DNA of 64,000 bases from Prostheceraeus crozeri (Eukaryota; Platyhelminthes; Polycladida; Euryleptidae), in contig CAJQUW010007262.1 in assembly GCA_907163375.1 (NCBI GenBank), forward strand, positions 124,001-188,000, written 5' to 3'. A program made the position numbers and the translations under genes. Below, piece by piece: positions 12,501 to 22,500 of this stretch. The notes under the pieces were generated by a model. That model was not told where the DNA came from. It made no database searches and worked only from the letters and a program-made list of their open reading frames with translations. Position 1 is the first letter of the stretch; each line of letters begins with the position of its first letter.

Positions 12501-15500
12501 CACCACTATCGATCGCAAGGGATGTCAGCTTCAATCATAAAGAAAAACCTGCTTCAGATTGATGGTTGGAATGTTACGGAAGGTGGAATAAGAAACATGT
12601 GGAACAAGGAGTTGGAAGAGATTGTAGACTGAAGGGGAAAAGGTGGAGGAAGACCATCACGATCACCAGAAACGAAGAACATCATCATCGAGAATCAACA
12701 ATATTCGATCTCCACCATTCAAAGATTAGTCAAAGAGCAGCGCGATCAGACCATCAGCAGGTCAACAATCTCAAATGAGTTTAAGCGAAATGGTTTGAAA
12801 TCTCTTCGCTACGGATATGTGGGCGCCTTAAAAACGTTTCACATTGAAAATCGTTTGGCCTTTGCTGATCGCTTTAAGGACGAACCCGTAGAGTTCTGAG
12901 AAAGATGCCTCTTCACTGAAGAGAAGATGGGGGACCTGGACTCAGGAGGTGTGAACCGACAAAACAAGCGTCTGCGAGCCCATAGGGCCTCTGTGGAACG
13001 TTCCACCGATGGATAAAGAACAGTATGCAAGAAGATGGCATGTCTGGGGTCGGTCAATGGGCTCTCTAATCTTGTTTTCCTCTCACACTCGGTGGATGGC
13101 AATTCATACAGAGCTCTTCTGATGGACAACATGGACAACTTCAAGCAGTTATTCCCTCAATGGAACACCATGATATTCGAAGATGACTGGGCTCGTCCAC
13201 ACACAGCTGAAGAAAGCGTGAAGTTTAAAGAGCAGCATTTTCCGAACTTTTTTCGGACACGTCTTCGTGAGAAGGAGCATGAATGGTATGCCCCCTCAAA
13301 GATGGATGACTTATGGCCAATTGAACGATATGGCACCATCTGGTTAGCGTCGTCTTCAATGATTGGCCATTACCTGGGTCTGATGATGAGTGGAAAGAAA
13401 GGATTCAGTCTGCGTGGGACAATGTCTTCGTGGAGTTGTGCGTGCGACTTATCCATGAGATTCCGGCCAGACTTCATCAGATTGCCAACAATAATGGCAC
13501 AAAAATTATGGCGATGCAAAACCTCACAGCATCGGTGCAGGTGCAGCATTTGTGATCCGCAGGATTCTAGTGATTCCTTCACAGAAGATAGTGAACTTCT
13601 CCTGACGGAAATTGAATCTCAGGAATATGATAGTGAATAAAGCAAAGCCAACGTGTCTTGTTTTTGTTTAAAAGAAATTCTACCTGATCATTTTGCTTTT
13701 ATTTCGCTAGTAGGGGTCACATACGAAAGACAAAGTCTGGGAAGTATATTTCATTCATAGGGAAAAACTTCAGGGCGTTAGAAACTTATGAAATAATTAT
13801 CTAAAAACCGCGTCGAAGTTAACGAACACCCCTTAGTTACCTTTTCTTTATTTAGAGGTCAATTTGATGAAGAGGTTTATACTTTACATTTGATTCTACC
13901 CGGTAATTTACTTTTGATCATGTCCTGATACATACTTGGGGGCATGCTTAGAATGAAAATGTTGCTTAAAATGTTAAATTGCACTACTAATGCAAAACTC
14001 AAGCAGCAAATGCCTACTTAGGGATTTAGAGCTTCCAAAAGTAGCCGCGGCTACAATTCAACATTCCGATTTTTCGACATATCCCAACTTCTGTCTACAA
14101 GCAACCTCGGCTGCTTTTCAAGGCCATTCATTGTCAGTTTCGTTCCTTTTTATTCGCAACATCAATGGCGTAGGATCGGTTGGAAATGTCTGTATCCATT
14201 ATTACTAAGGATCAATCTCAATTGGCACCTAGTTGTTCCCTTTTTAGGCATCTTTTGGTGGGGGCATGTAACTGGCTTCAGGCTACACGTGATTGGATTT
14301 CCCTAATGTAGTCATTCACTCACACTCAATTCACTTCTCGTTTTACGTCCACCTTGTACCATTGCTTGAGGTTGGACGGAGTTTGATGGCTCGTTTTCAT
14401 TGGTCACGATCTTGGAAAAGATGCTCGCTGATGTTGAGGGCATTCAGGTCGTCTTGAAAGCAGCTACGCCATGTCTTCTTTGGTCTTCCAACTGGGCGCT
14501 TTCTCTCCACCTTGATGGATTCTGCTCTCCCGATGACCTTTTCCTCCACTCTCCTGGCATAACCAAACCATCGAAGCCTTCTCTATAGCATTAGTTTCTT
14601 CGGGTGTGTCAGCCAGCACATTCTCATTACTTCCTCATCAGTGACCTGGTCTCTCCATTTTATCTTCATCATGTAGCACAGTATCTTCTGATCACACACT
14701 TCAAGTCGACATCTTTGTTGGTGAGTCAATGGCCATGTTTCCGCTCCATATAACAGTACTGATCGCACACACGTTTCGTACACTTGAGCTTTACATTTTA
14801 TTGGGATGTCTTTATTACTTAACAGCCTGCTAAGATCTCTCCATTTCAACCATGCGGCCGAAATTCTGGACCCTACCGCCTTCTCTGCCCCTGCATCGCA
14901 GCTAAGCCAATCATCCAAATAGCAGAACTCATGTACTTCCTTCACGTAGTTGCCGTCAAAGCTCAAGGAATGTCTCAAAGCTCCTCTGGTATGCCATTGT
15001 GCCCCATGCAAGTCGGACAACGAAAGTTTGCAATTCCTGTCACTTTTCACAGACGAGCACATTTCCTGTGACACCATTTCTTTCAGGTGACAAAGGATCG
15101 AATTGACATCAACTCCCTTGCCACAGCATCCACATGACCATTTGCCAGACTGCTTCGCGTTTTGCACCTTCTTTCCAGTAACCATAGTCTTTTGTCTTCT
15201 ACATTTTCACTTTGAGACCACGTAGTTCAAGGTCAGTCTTCCATCTGCTAAATAGCTCTCGCCTTACTCCTGGTCTTAGCCGTTAATACCAAATCGTCAG
15301 CATGTACTCGTAGTAACTCTCAGGGACCATCACCTTTGTATTCTTTTGTCGCCTCCTCCATTACAATTAGGAAGGGTAACGGGCTCAGTTCTGAACCTTG
15401 ATGGACACCGACACTGATCTCAAACTCTTCCTGCTAATGTTACCAATTCCGAAGATGAATGCTTATAAAGGGACATTTCAGATGCTACAAGTTTCTCGGG

Positions 15501-18500
15501 CACATTTTGGCGACGAAGTACACACTCAATAACTGTACGCGGCACTCGGTCGAAGGCCTTCTCCAAGTCCAGAAATACATGAAACAACTTCTTCCGCAGC
15601 TGCGTATACTTTTCCTGGACTTCACGTATAACAAAAATCACATCAGTCGTCGACTTCCCACTCGAGAACCCAAATTGTCGCACATCCACCTGCACGAGCT
15701 TCTAAAGTCTCTCCTCGAGAACCTTTTCAAATAATTTGAATCCATGTTCCAGAAGCCGAATGCCTCTGTACTATCCACAGTACAGTAGATTTCCCTAATC
15801 TACTGGAACGAACATTCAGTGCACGAGCTTTGTACATTCGTACAATGTATAACTGCGAGTATGTTTGAGAGGACAGCAATAACTATGTAAAGACGAGGCT
15901 GCGCTATCATAGTCAATAGCTGTGATAGTCATTGCTGTCCGAATTCAAACATGCTCACAGTTGCATTGTAATATGATTCTATGGTAAAATCATTGCGGTC
16001 ATGATCACATGATACATAGAAAGTATACAATACACAGACATCATATTACAATGAAGAAAAATAATTAATCAAAACCAGTTCAGTGATCAAAATTATAAGG
16101 AAAATCGAAGAGCAGCTGAAGATGAGAACAGAAAAATGTCGAGATCATCGCTGACTGGAAGAAGAGCGATAGAAAATCTTTCGTAGGATCAGAGTGAAAA
16201 TGAATTAATGGAATGCGTTGACTATGATATAGGTGTATTCCAAGAAAGTGGAATTATATTTGTGGAACATTTTCGAATCCCGTTTTAGCAGCTCGTTGCA
16301 TTCAATTTGTTTACGAGTTGATATACGTTTTCTTATATAATTTTTACTCGAATTAATGACTAATAATGATAATATTCTCTCATTCTTTCTCCACAGAGGC
16401 AGCCCGGTTATTGTGTCCGTCAATTTGGAGCGTGAAGACGAAACTTCTGGGCCGGTGATAGCTCCATTCTTTCCACAGGTGAGACAGTGTAAAGATCAAC
16501 TACTTAGGGACACTGAAGTCATGCTCTCTGTTGTTAATGAGTGAACTTTAATATGAGTATGTCTAAGAAACCGGTAATTTAGAATGACTAAGTTAGGCGA
16601 GTAAGGTGAGAAGCCATACTTTCACAATTTTACAGGAGAGCAATTTAAAAGTTTTGACATGTCATCGTACAAAAGCTATGCACGCTAGTCCCCTGAACAT
16701 AAGAGGATACGAGCCTATGGGTATGAATTATTAGCTGATCAATCTGTAAAGCTAAAGAGATGACTGATGCATGAGATTAACTCATACAGTCAGCCTAATG
16801 AAAACATACAACCCAATTTATGTGGCATATCCCCTTAACGTGCTCATATTCAAAACTGTCGTATGTTGAAGTGTCTATATCAAAGCTCTCCCATTTGACA
16901 GTACACGTCCATTATCATTCTGAAAATGTTAATTAAAGCGGGATTTAATTTGACCCCATTCGTCTACGTTAATTTATGTAATTCAATTTTTTGAAAATTC
17001 AATAACTTTTTTTAGTTCATGGTCAGAAAATAAGCGGCATTCAGCTTTCAAATTAAAGATTAAGATTGAAGATTAAAATCAGCTTTGAAATTTAGATAAA
17101 ACTGATTCAAATTTTTCTATCTTTGGAAAAACTGACCCATTTTAATGCACAGTGCGTATTTTAAATTAAATCACCACTTGTTTTTGATGTCTTTAGAAGA
17201 CAAGAAGCTGACATTTTCATGCTAACGATCCTTCTCACGAAGTAGAAGCATCTGCATCTAATAAAATGAAGATGTCAGTATTACGAAATGTTAATTCCCT
17301 TTTAGTATTTTATCTAATTTGATGCATTAAAATTATATTCATTTGTCTTTACCTTTCAGTCTGCATCAAATTAATAGTTCATTATTTTCTGAGTAGAGCA
17401 ATTTGGACATTCTATCACTTACCCCAGCGCGACAACACCAAGTTTCATGGTAGATAAAAATCATAATAATTGAAGCGGTATATCAATGGAACCTCAGCAG
17501 CAAGGACTATAAAAAGAACACCATACATGGCAATTGCTCCTACGAGTTGTTGGCTCACTAAAAATTCCACTGAGGGAGACCTTAGGCAACATCTTTCCGG
17601 ATCTTCATCGATCTTCAATTTGAAAACCCCATGTTTTCGTTTCTCGCTTCATTGGAAGGTCGGAAATCTTAATGAAATCTTGTGTCAACATCTGCTCTTG
17701 AAACCTGTCGACGGAAGAGATCCTTGCGGCCCATTCCGGAGAGTGATCAATTTAAATGTTCTCTTCTTCGGCTTGATTCGTGTATGTGACCGAAGTCTAG
17801 ATCACATCACTGAATGTGTGACCTGTTAGAAGGAAGACATGGGTACTGCTTTTGACTGTTTCCTCTTTCACAAGGTTGCACCCAACCATTGTACAACGAC
17901 ATGTTTGTCCATTTGTTGCTTTGGACCTTGCACCATAAGTACTACAGATAGTGGCTTATCCCCTTATGCACTTTCTGGAAACCATATAAGAAAACCTCCA
18001 ATCATCGTCCAACTCAGTCAAAAGAAGCATCCAGATCTAACATGGGGTGACGTCCGATCCCTTCATTTTGTTACCTCGGAGATGTCGTGGACTAAGGCAG
18101 GTGCAGAAGGAGCGGTTCGGACTCGCACCGCGGCTTCGTGGACGAAGTGGAGAGAAATGGCCAGTCTTCTTACCAACAAAAGCATTCCATTGAAGTGTAG
18201 AGCCCATGTGTATGATATGTGTATAAGATAGATCCTCATCTATGGCACGGAAATGTGGCCACTCAGCCTGAGGCTGGTCGAGCTTCTGAGAAGTGCTGAA
18301 TGGTGAGGATGATGAGGTGCATGGCAAAGATCAGGCTGAAAGATTTCGAGCAAAGAACTAACGATATGTTGTGGCTTGCCACAACTTCCAGCTCGTCTGC
18401 GCTGGTATGCCCATGTGAAAGGGCCACGGATAACATCATTAGTGAAGTTTATCACTTGCTGGTTGATGGTCGCGACCGCCTGGAACACCTACGAAGACTG

Positions 18501-19282
18501 GGTAGGCCTGTATCCATGAAGACCTGGAGTCTCTAGAGGTGTCGGAAGACATTACTCTACATCTTTCAAAATGGAAACGGGTCATCGCGACTTTGTCCAG
18601 CCCCGGAACCGGGAAGAAGAGACGTAAAACGAGGAAGTAAGAACTAAGACATTACAATTAGCTCCCTATTTAACCGTGGATAAGCAGTTGTTTTCTTAAG
18701 ATGCCATAGAGATTGCATAAATAGGTTTGCCATATTTCAGAAATAATCATGATTGCGCATGTGTGCTTTGTAAACCACGGTGTGTTATGTGACATAATGC
18801 GATTATGCTGTACTACAAAGGTTAGCAAAAACTATTATAAAGGCTAAGTTAAGAAAAGAACATTCATAACTAAACTGCGTGCAAGCTGAAAAAGCACTTG
18901 AAGCATTGATTATTCGATTTCTGGCGCATTTTATTTCCGTGAAACGCTCCTTTAGCTCCTGTTCAGCTGATAGTAGCAAGAAAAGCTTTTCTATTTAAAT
19001 GACGAGTATTTGATATTTCAATGTATTAACATCCAATCACATTTATTTCAGCGGCGCGAAGAGGGCTGGTGGCTCGTCATTGGGGAACCAAAGTCCAACT
19101 CCTTGATATCCATTAAGCGATTATCTCTTCAACAGAAGACAAAAGTTAAACTTGACTTCGTGGCTCCGTCGTCTGGTCATCACCAGTACACTTTGTTTTT
19201 CATGTCTGATGCGTACATGGGATGTGATCAGGAGTACAAGTTGAGCTTTGATGTCGATCAGGGAGGTCGAGACAGTAATTGA
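384..19282 (+). CDS. SNRNP200: SNRNP200/Brr2, U5 snRNP RNA helicase, C-terminal part (10 exons)
   Basis: Brr2 is the Ski2-like DExH helicase of the U5 snRNP; it unwinds U4/U6 during spliceosome activation in the nucleus. I read ten exons: 384-585, 644-876, 1986-2166, 3859-4155, 5046-5299, 7398-7764, 9674-9960, 10852-11171, 16397-16478, 19052-19282. Their lengths sum to 2454 nt, exactly 818 codons with the stop, and every phase matches. The product follows animal Brr2 from the Walker A motif of the second helicase cassette (GAPTGSGKT) to the C-terminus. It has the expected order: RecA1, RecA2, winged helix, Sec63 helical domains, terminal beta domain. In the family the second cassette is mainly a protein-interaction platform. 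Oddities are a GA donor after exon 3 and about a dozen extra residues after motif II. The 5' half is outside the window. Identification is from recalled family similarity, not a search. Confidence 0.96.
644..876 (+). CDS. SNRNP200: SNRNP200 exon: RecA1 with DExH motif II
   Basis: Acceptor CAG at 641-643, donor GTGAGT at 877. It contains [27 protein letters not shown] and motif II as DELHLIGG. Right after motif II there is a Gly/Ser-rich stretch of about a dozen residues before GPVMEV that I do not recall from other animals. Confidence 0.93.
877..1985 (+). other. SNRNP200 intron
   Basis: AT-rich intron without a coding signal. A short hairpin with a GAAACGTC tail at 1732-1770 resembles a degenerate hammerhead of Penelope-like elements and is listed separately. 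Confidence 0.7.
1732..1770 (+). other. Degenerate hammerhead-like hairpin (PLE relic)
   Basis: A perfect stem (GGGTC / GACCC, partly overlapping) is followed directly by GAAACGTC, as in the minimal hammerheads of Penelope-like elements. The first core segment reads TTAACAA instead of CTGANGA, so catalysis is unlikely. Confidence 0.3.
1986..2166 (+). CDS. SNRNP200: SNRNP200 exon with non-canonical GA donor
   Basis: Acceptor CAG ends at 1985. It encodes [11 protein letters not shown], the motif III-like ILALSHS and [19 protein letters not shown]. The only junction that keeps frame with the next exon ([11 protein letters not shown]) is after 2166, where the intron begins GAAAGT rather than GTAAGT. 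Confidence 0.9.
2167..2172 (+). other. Non-canonical 5' splice site (GA-AG intron)
   Basis: The junction is AAG|GAAAGT. The nearest GT lies three bases further on and would break the frame with the acceptor at 3856-3858. The remaining donor positions match the consensus very well, so this is either a true GA-AG intron or a T-to-A change or base-call error. Confidence 0.6.
2574..2678 (+). repeat. 21-bp minisatellite, five units
   Basis: Five consecutive 21-nt units of the form TGAAATCCATCTGGAAATGTC with changes. Units are in phase and could encode imperfect 7-residue repeats (S-E-I-x-L-E-x). They lie inside the SNRNP200 intron and no flanking open frame supports a gene. Confidence 0.7.
2679..3858 (+). 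other. SNRNP200 intron, remainder
   Basis: No coding, RNA or transposon signal that I can support. It ends in GATTTCAG, the acceptor of the next exon. Confidence 0.6.
3859..4155 (+). CDS. SNRNP200: SNRNP200 exon: start of RecA2
   Basis: Acceptor CAG at 3856-3858, donor GTGAGA at 4156. It encodes [15 protein letters not shown], the strongly conserved [19 protein letters not shown] (motif IV region) and GVAYLHEG. Confidence 0.94.
4156..5045 (+). other. SNRNP200 intron
   Basis: AT-rich, with a short GTTGTT run near 4393. I see no other feature. It ends in TTTTAG. Confidence 0.6.
5046..5299 (+). CDS. SNRNP200: SNRNP200 exon: RecA2 motifs V-VI
   Basis: Acceptor TAG at 5043-5045, donor GTATGT at 5300. 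It encodes [26 protein letters not shown] and the motif VI region LGRANRP. The motif V region is more diverged than in vertebrates, as expected for the less constrained second cassette. Confidence 0.93.
5621..6546 (+). pseudogene. Harbinger (HARBI1-like) transposase relic
   Basis: Three segments in different frames follow the order of a Harbinger nuclease. 5621-5878 is the N-terminal helical part with [10 protein letters not shown]. 5918-6133 has the DDE-nuclease core segment [21 protein letters not shown] frame change at about 6040-6060 leads to a [14 protein letters not shown] segment. 6271-6546 has the C-terminal [10 protein letters not shown] helix typical of the family. Frameshifts and stops make it non-functional. 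AATAAA follows shortly after the end. Confidence 0.7.
7004..7095. repeat. Small palindromic Harbinger-type MITE-like unit
   Basis: GGTCGAATTCGAATGACACG near 7007 is mirrored by CGTCATTCGAATTCCACC ending near 7091. This gives a short foldback with the same termini as the host Harbinger copy, nested near its right end. Confidence 0.45.
7398..7764 (+). CDS. SNRNP200: SNRNP200 exon: winged helix
   Basis: Acceptor CAG at 7395-7397, donor GTGAGT at 7765. It encodes [58 protein letters not shown] and the [17 protein letters not shown] helix. It is nearly identical to vertebrate Brr2. Confidence 0.96.
7765..9673 (+). other. SNRNP200 intron without identified feature
   Basis: About 1.9 kb. The 8210-8480 part is C-rich and low complexity with repeated ATTGCC-type words and may be an old repeat. 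I see no coding similarity. Confidence 0.5.
9674..9960 (+). CDS. SNRNP200: SNRNP200 exon: Sec63 helical domain
   Basis: Acceptor CAG at 9671-9673, donor GTGAGA at 9961. It encodes [51 protein letters not shown] and AVRLIQ, the Sec63 ratchet region. Confidence 0.96.
10115..10315 (+). repeat. tRNA-related SINE candidate
   Basis: The head CTCCGTGGCACAGTGGTTAA resembles a tRNA A box. GGTCCAGAGGCGAGCCCC about 40 bases later sits where a B box belongs but is diverged. A non-tRNA body follows. I found no second copy in the window, so this rests on the A-box-like head alone. Confidence 0.4.
10675..10712 (+). other. Degenerate hammerhead-like motif (PLE relic)
   Basis: CCC, then ATGATTAA, a GTCC/GGAC stem, GAAAC, GTC and GGG: the layout of a minimal type I hammerhead with a CCC/GGG helix I. 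Two core positions of CTGANGA differ, so activity is unlikely. TTGAATAAACTGTC follows. Confidence 0.35.
10852..11171 (+). CDS. SNRNP200: SNRNP200 exon: Sec63 domain, continued
   Basis: Acceptor AG at 10850-10851, donor GTGAGA at 11172. It encodes [47 protein letters not shown] and [19 protein letters not shown]. It is one of the most conserved parts of the protein. Confidence 0.96.
11172..12222 (+). other. SNRNP200 intron, part before the mariner-like element
   Basis: AT-rich intron sequence with no feature that I can support. Confidence 0.55.
12223..13840 (+). mobile_element. Tc1/mariner superfamily element with perfect 33-bp TIRs
   Basis: GTAACTAAGGGGTGTTCG... (12223-12255) is repeated exactly, inverted, at 13808-13840, giving 33 matching bases. 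A TA lies within each end (12224-12225 or 12228-12229), consistent with TA target duplication, so the true ends may lie two to seven bases inside. It encloses a broken plus-strand transposase. Perfect termini with a damaged gene suggest a non-autonomous but fairly young copy. Confidence 0.8.
12426..13640 (+). pseudogene. Tc1/mariner-like transposase, frameshifted
   Basis: 12426-12632 encodes an N-terminal helix-turn-helix-like segment ([20 protein letters not shown] then a [12 protein letters not shown] helix). The frame is lost at about 12630 and recovered by 13035. 13035-13640 contains the catalytic segment [13 protein letters not shown] (second Asp) and [10 protein letters not shown] (third acidic position), the usual Tc1/mariner arrangement. 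The first catalytic Asp lies in the damaged middle. A further frame change follows at about 13340. Confidence 0.7.
13841..14374 (+). other. SNRNP200 intron between transposon relics
   Basis: No supported feature. Confidence 0.5.
14375..15720 (-). mobile_element. Non-LTR retrotransposon (LINE) 3' fragment, reverse strand
   Basis: On the minus strand, 15695-15420 encodes reverse transcriptase palm motifs [20 protein letters not shown] and [13 protein letters not shown]. 15420-15190 is a damaged stretch with HQGSELSPL and HADDLVL remnants (the YADD equivalent). 15185-14583 carries the C-terminal part with [15 protein letters not shown] and [16 protein letters not shown]. 14580-14375 has the GRPKKTW tail. 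Frameshifts and stops are present. It is antisense to SNRNP200. The 5' end is missing, as usual for truncated LINE insertions. Confidence 0.75.
15731..16396 (+). other. SNRNP200 intron
   Basis: Contains an imperfect inverted pair near 15840-15960 (CTGCGAGTATGTTTGAGAGG against TTCAAACATGCTCACAG), possibly a small foldback. Otherwise empty. It ends in TCCACAG. Confidence 0.4.
16397..16478 (+). CDS. SNRNP200: SNRNP200 exon: start of terminal beta domain
   Basis: An 82-nt exon with acceptor CAG at 16394-16396 and donor GTGAGA at 16479. It encodes [20 protein letters not shown] and PFFPQ, matching the beta-sandwich start after the Sec63 helices. Confidence 0.93.
16479..17837 (+). other. SNRNP200 intron
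   Basis: No coding similarity recognised. An open frame at 17470-17829 looks random. Confidence 0.5.
17838..18650 (+). mobile_element. LINE 3' fragment, same family as 14375-15720, forward strand
   Basis: It encodes [20 protein letters not shown] and [10 protein letters not shown], then YGTEMWPLS and LRWYAHVKG in shifted frames. These correspond to the C-terminal part of the LINE relic at 14375-15720 ([29 protein letters not shown]). It is heavily damaged and sits in the same intron region as that relic, with opposite orientation. Confidence 0.65.
18651..19051 (+). other. SNRNP200 last intron, remainder
   Basis: Nothing recognised. It ends in ATTTATTTCAG. Confidence 0.55.
19052..19282 (+). 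CDS. SNRNP200: SNRNP200 terminal exon with stop
   Basis: Acceptor AG at 19050-19051. It encodes [48 protein letters not shown] and ends DSN-TGA at 19280-19282. The acidic tail is shorter than in vertebrates. I could not identify a clear AATAAA within 300 bases downstream. Confidence 0.95.
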   Translation, partial: RREEGWWLVIGEPKSNSLISIKRLSLQQKTKVKLDFVAPSSGHHQYTLFFMSDAYMGCDQEYKLSFDVDQGGRDSN

Positions 19283-19592
19283 ATTCAAAAACACTGATTT
19301 CATCATGATGTAAAGTTTTTAATTATCTTGTTAGGAATTGAGCTAAACTAATGATCAAATGACTTCGTCGAATGCATCTTTGTAAACATGTCAGTCTGCG
19401 ATGTTGTATTGTATAATATACGGTCCGATTGTGGAGATCATATTGCTTTTATTTCGCCATCTGAGGGAATTAGACCACTTTCTTGAAGTATCTTTAAGGG
19501 AATGAAATAGTGGAAGATCGGGACGCACGTTCAATTTTCGGACACGTCAATCATGAGGTGTTCTGCTGATAGTTGTTATTGTAACAAAGTAA

Positions 19593-22500
19593 AGCTACGT
19601 TCACACATGAGAGCTGAGACTCAGGCAATCATCGAATCAAACGGCAAGATTACAGTTTCCGTCGTCCATTTCAAACGTCAATCAAAATTACGCTGCGACT
19701 AACTCCACGTAGTCTGAACAGTCCTGAGACCCACTAACTTCATCCGTTGTCGTTTTCGCAGGGCGACCAGGGGGAGGCTCACCACGTTTGCTGAGAGATA
19801 GTCTGAACGGTTCTGAGACAAACTTCTCTCAAGTCTCTGAGAGAAGCCTGTGAGACAAACTCCACGATCCTTGTCTCAAGTGTGAACAACCCTGAGACCT
19901 TCAACTGAGACAACGACCATGTCTCAGCAAAAGTTGTACGCGTTTCAACTTTTCTGAGACTTCCTTGTTATCAATATCCAACTGGATTGTGTATTCGACG
20001 CTCATTTATTTTGTACACATATACGCGGAATAATACTTTGTGCTCATGTGTTTCTGTTGGTTGCACAAGTCAATTCAGTCTAAACTAGTGATTCATTTGA
20101 TGACATTTACGATATTTATGATACTTGTAAATATTGTCATGTTTTGCTTCTTTCAGAAATCTGAATTTGCGATGAATCAGACAGAAACATGAGGCACGCA
20201 CAGGTTACTTTAACTTGATTGATGAAATTAGTTTTGAGCAATATCATGGTGGCCATATGTTTTTTACTACCAAAAGAGGGACACTAATTAGTCAGTAGTA
20301 GAAAAAACATGAAAAACAGCGGACTTGCATCTACATGTTCGTAAAGATACGCAATAGTCAACTTAATGTCAATGCATTGAATCACGACGCGCATAAAATT
20401 TCAACAAGCAGGAATCTTTTAACCTCGACGCCGGCAGGGTTTCTGGGAAATGACGGGGACGTGTACTACACGTCCAAAACTTTAAGCATCAGCTGCCGGT
20501 TTTTTCGATGATGTATTTGTCCAATATGACGGGAACGTGTAGAACACGTCGATAATTTCATTGTTGTATCTGCCGACGACGTGTACAGTACATTCTTTCG
20601 TTATTGACATTTTCCTTTAGCCGTTCGTGGGTTACCTTGCCCGATTTTTGAATTCAGTGAGTTCAGACAAATCTGATGATATAAAGTTTTCTATACTTTT
20701 GATGTGTAGAATTGGTTCTGCATCCATCTAAGCTTGTTCTCTTCCGAGAATGTATGCTTATACAATGCTGGCACATTGTTTCTGTAGTATGGAAGATGCG
20801 CAATATCTTTATTTCATTTTTTTAGTAGTCAATATTACTTTTATGAAAGGTAATAGGCCCATGTCTTTAGTGCCCTAACCTTCAGTTCGAGAAAAAACAT
20901 ATCAACGACCACTTTAAAACTGAAGACATCCTATTAATTTACGGATGTCTGATGTAAGATGGCATTGAGAGTCTATGTCGATCATAATTATATTGATTTT
21001 TATCGTGAGAAGAATGATGAATGACGATTTACGTGAATTATATTAGGCTAAGTCAATTTCATTCATAAATTATTTTAGAATTTCAGGTCTACACTGCTAA
21101 TCTTTTCTAAAATCATTTTCAACTGCCTCACTTAAAAATTCAGTTGTCATCATGCAACATTGCTAATCGTAAATACATTTTTCCACATAAAAGGTTTAAA
21201 GGGTTTATAAATATGAGGCTTGTCAGAAGCAATTACGTTTCCAACTCCTATTCATGATAGTGTTCTTATTATTCGTAGAAACAACGACCATGATAGATAG
21301 TAAATTCGCAGAAGTATTTTGAAAATTTGTCCCGATGACACAGACGAGAAAGTTATGTGCGAATGATAAAAAAATGTTCGATAAAGTCAATTAGACGGAC
21401 AAGCAAGTTGCCGTCAGTTGACACAGTTCCTTTGACAGTTCCTTCGTTCAATGGATTATAACATTGAGGACGTGTAGTACACGTTTCCGTCGTCCCTGTG
21501 TTCCTCCACAAAAAACAATCGTCCTTTGCGCCAATGTCAAAAGACGTGTAGTACACGTCTTCAGGCAGGAAAGGGTTAATTAGGATTTCTTCGGTTAGCT
21601 CATTCCCACATGCATGCCGAATGCAGTGTTGTCAATTCAGTTTTTCAAGAAACTCATTCATTTAACCGAGTTTGCCGGAAATTAACCAAGTTAAGTTTAA
21701 CTCGGTATACTGAGTTTTATAACTCAGTAAAATATTCCAGCAATACTCGGTTAAATCAGTTACAAAGGAAAAATACACAAGTAGGCCGAAACTCAAGATT
21801 GGGCAAAAACTTGAATTGGATATACCCAAATCTTGGGCCAAAACCCAAGCCCAAGTTTCAATAATTGAGTAGAATCAAGTAAACGAAGTACATTGTTTGT
21901 ATTTTGTGCTGCCGCAAGAATTCTTCTATAGGCCAAAATTCCTATTGGGTCCATGAGAAATGTGTTATTAATGTGAAACGATTTTTTTATTGCAATAACT
22001 GTATTTAGTAGCCTAAGTACGTGTATCACGTTATAAAGCTTTCCTTTATTCCAACCTACACTGATATACTGAATAATTGAAGATTTTTGATTTAATTATG
22101 ATTGAATTGCACATTGCTCATAACAAAGCAATTGCTTTCATTTTATCAATCAGAAATAGAAAGCAGACTTGATAAATGACATCTGCGTAATCAGTGCATG
22201 GTTAAACATGTTCAGAATACGAAATTGAAATTCATTCATTTTTGGATAAATGTCGGCTATTGCAGAAAGTTTAAGGGTGTGAAGATAACTGCGGAGATCC
22301 ATGTAAAATGCATGAAATATGTAAAAATTTAATGAGCAGCAAAATACATGTAATTAGCTTGCAGCAAATGGAATATGTACGAACTTTCAATGCGCAGCAT
22401 TGTCAAACCCAAAGTGAAACATCCATTCATCACTAGTATTTGATTTTTGAAATATTCTGTGAATTGAGTGAAACTTTGATTAAAAAATCAGAACTTTATG

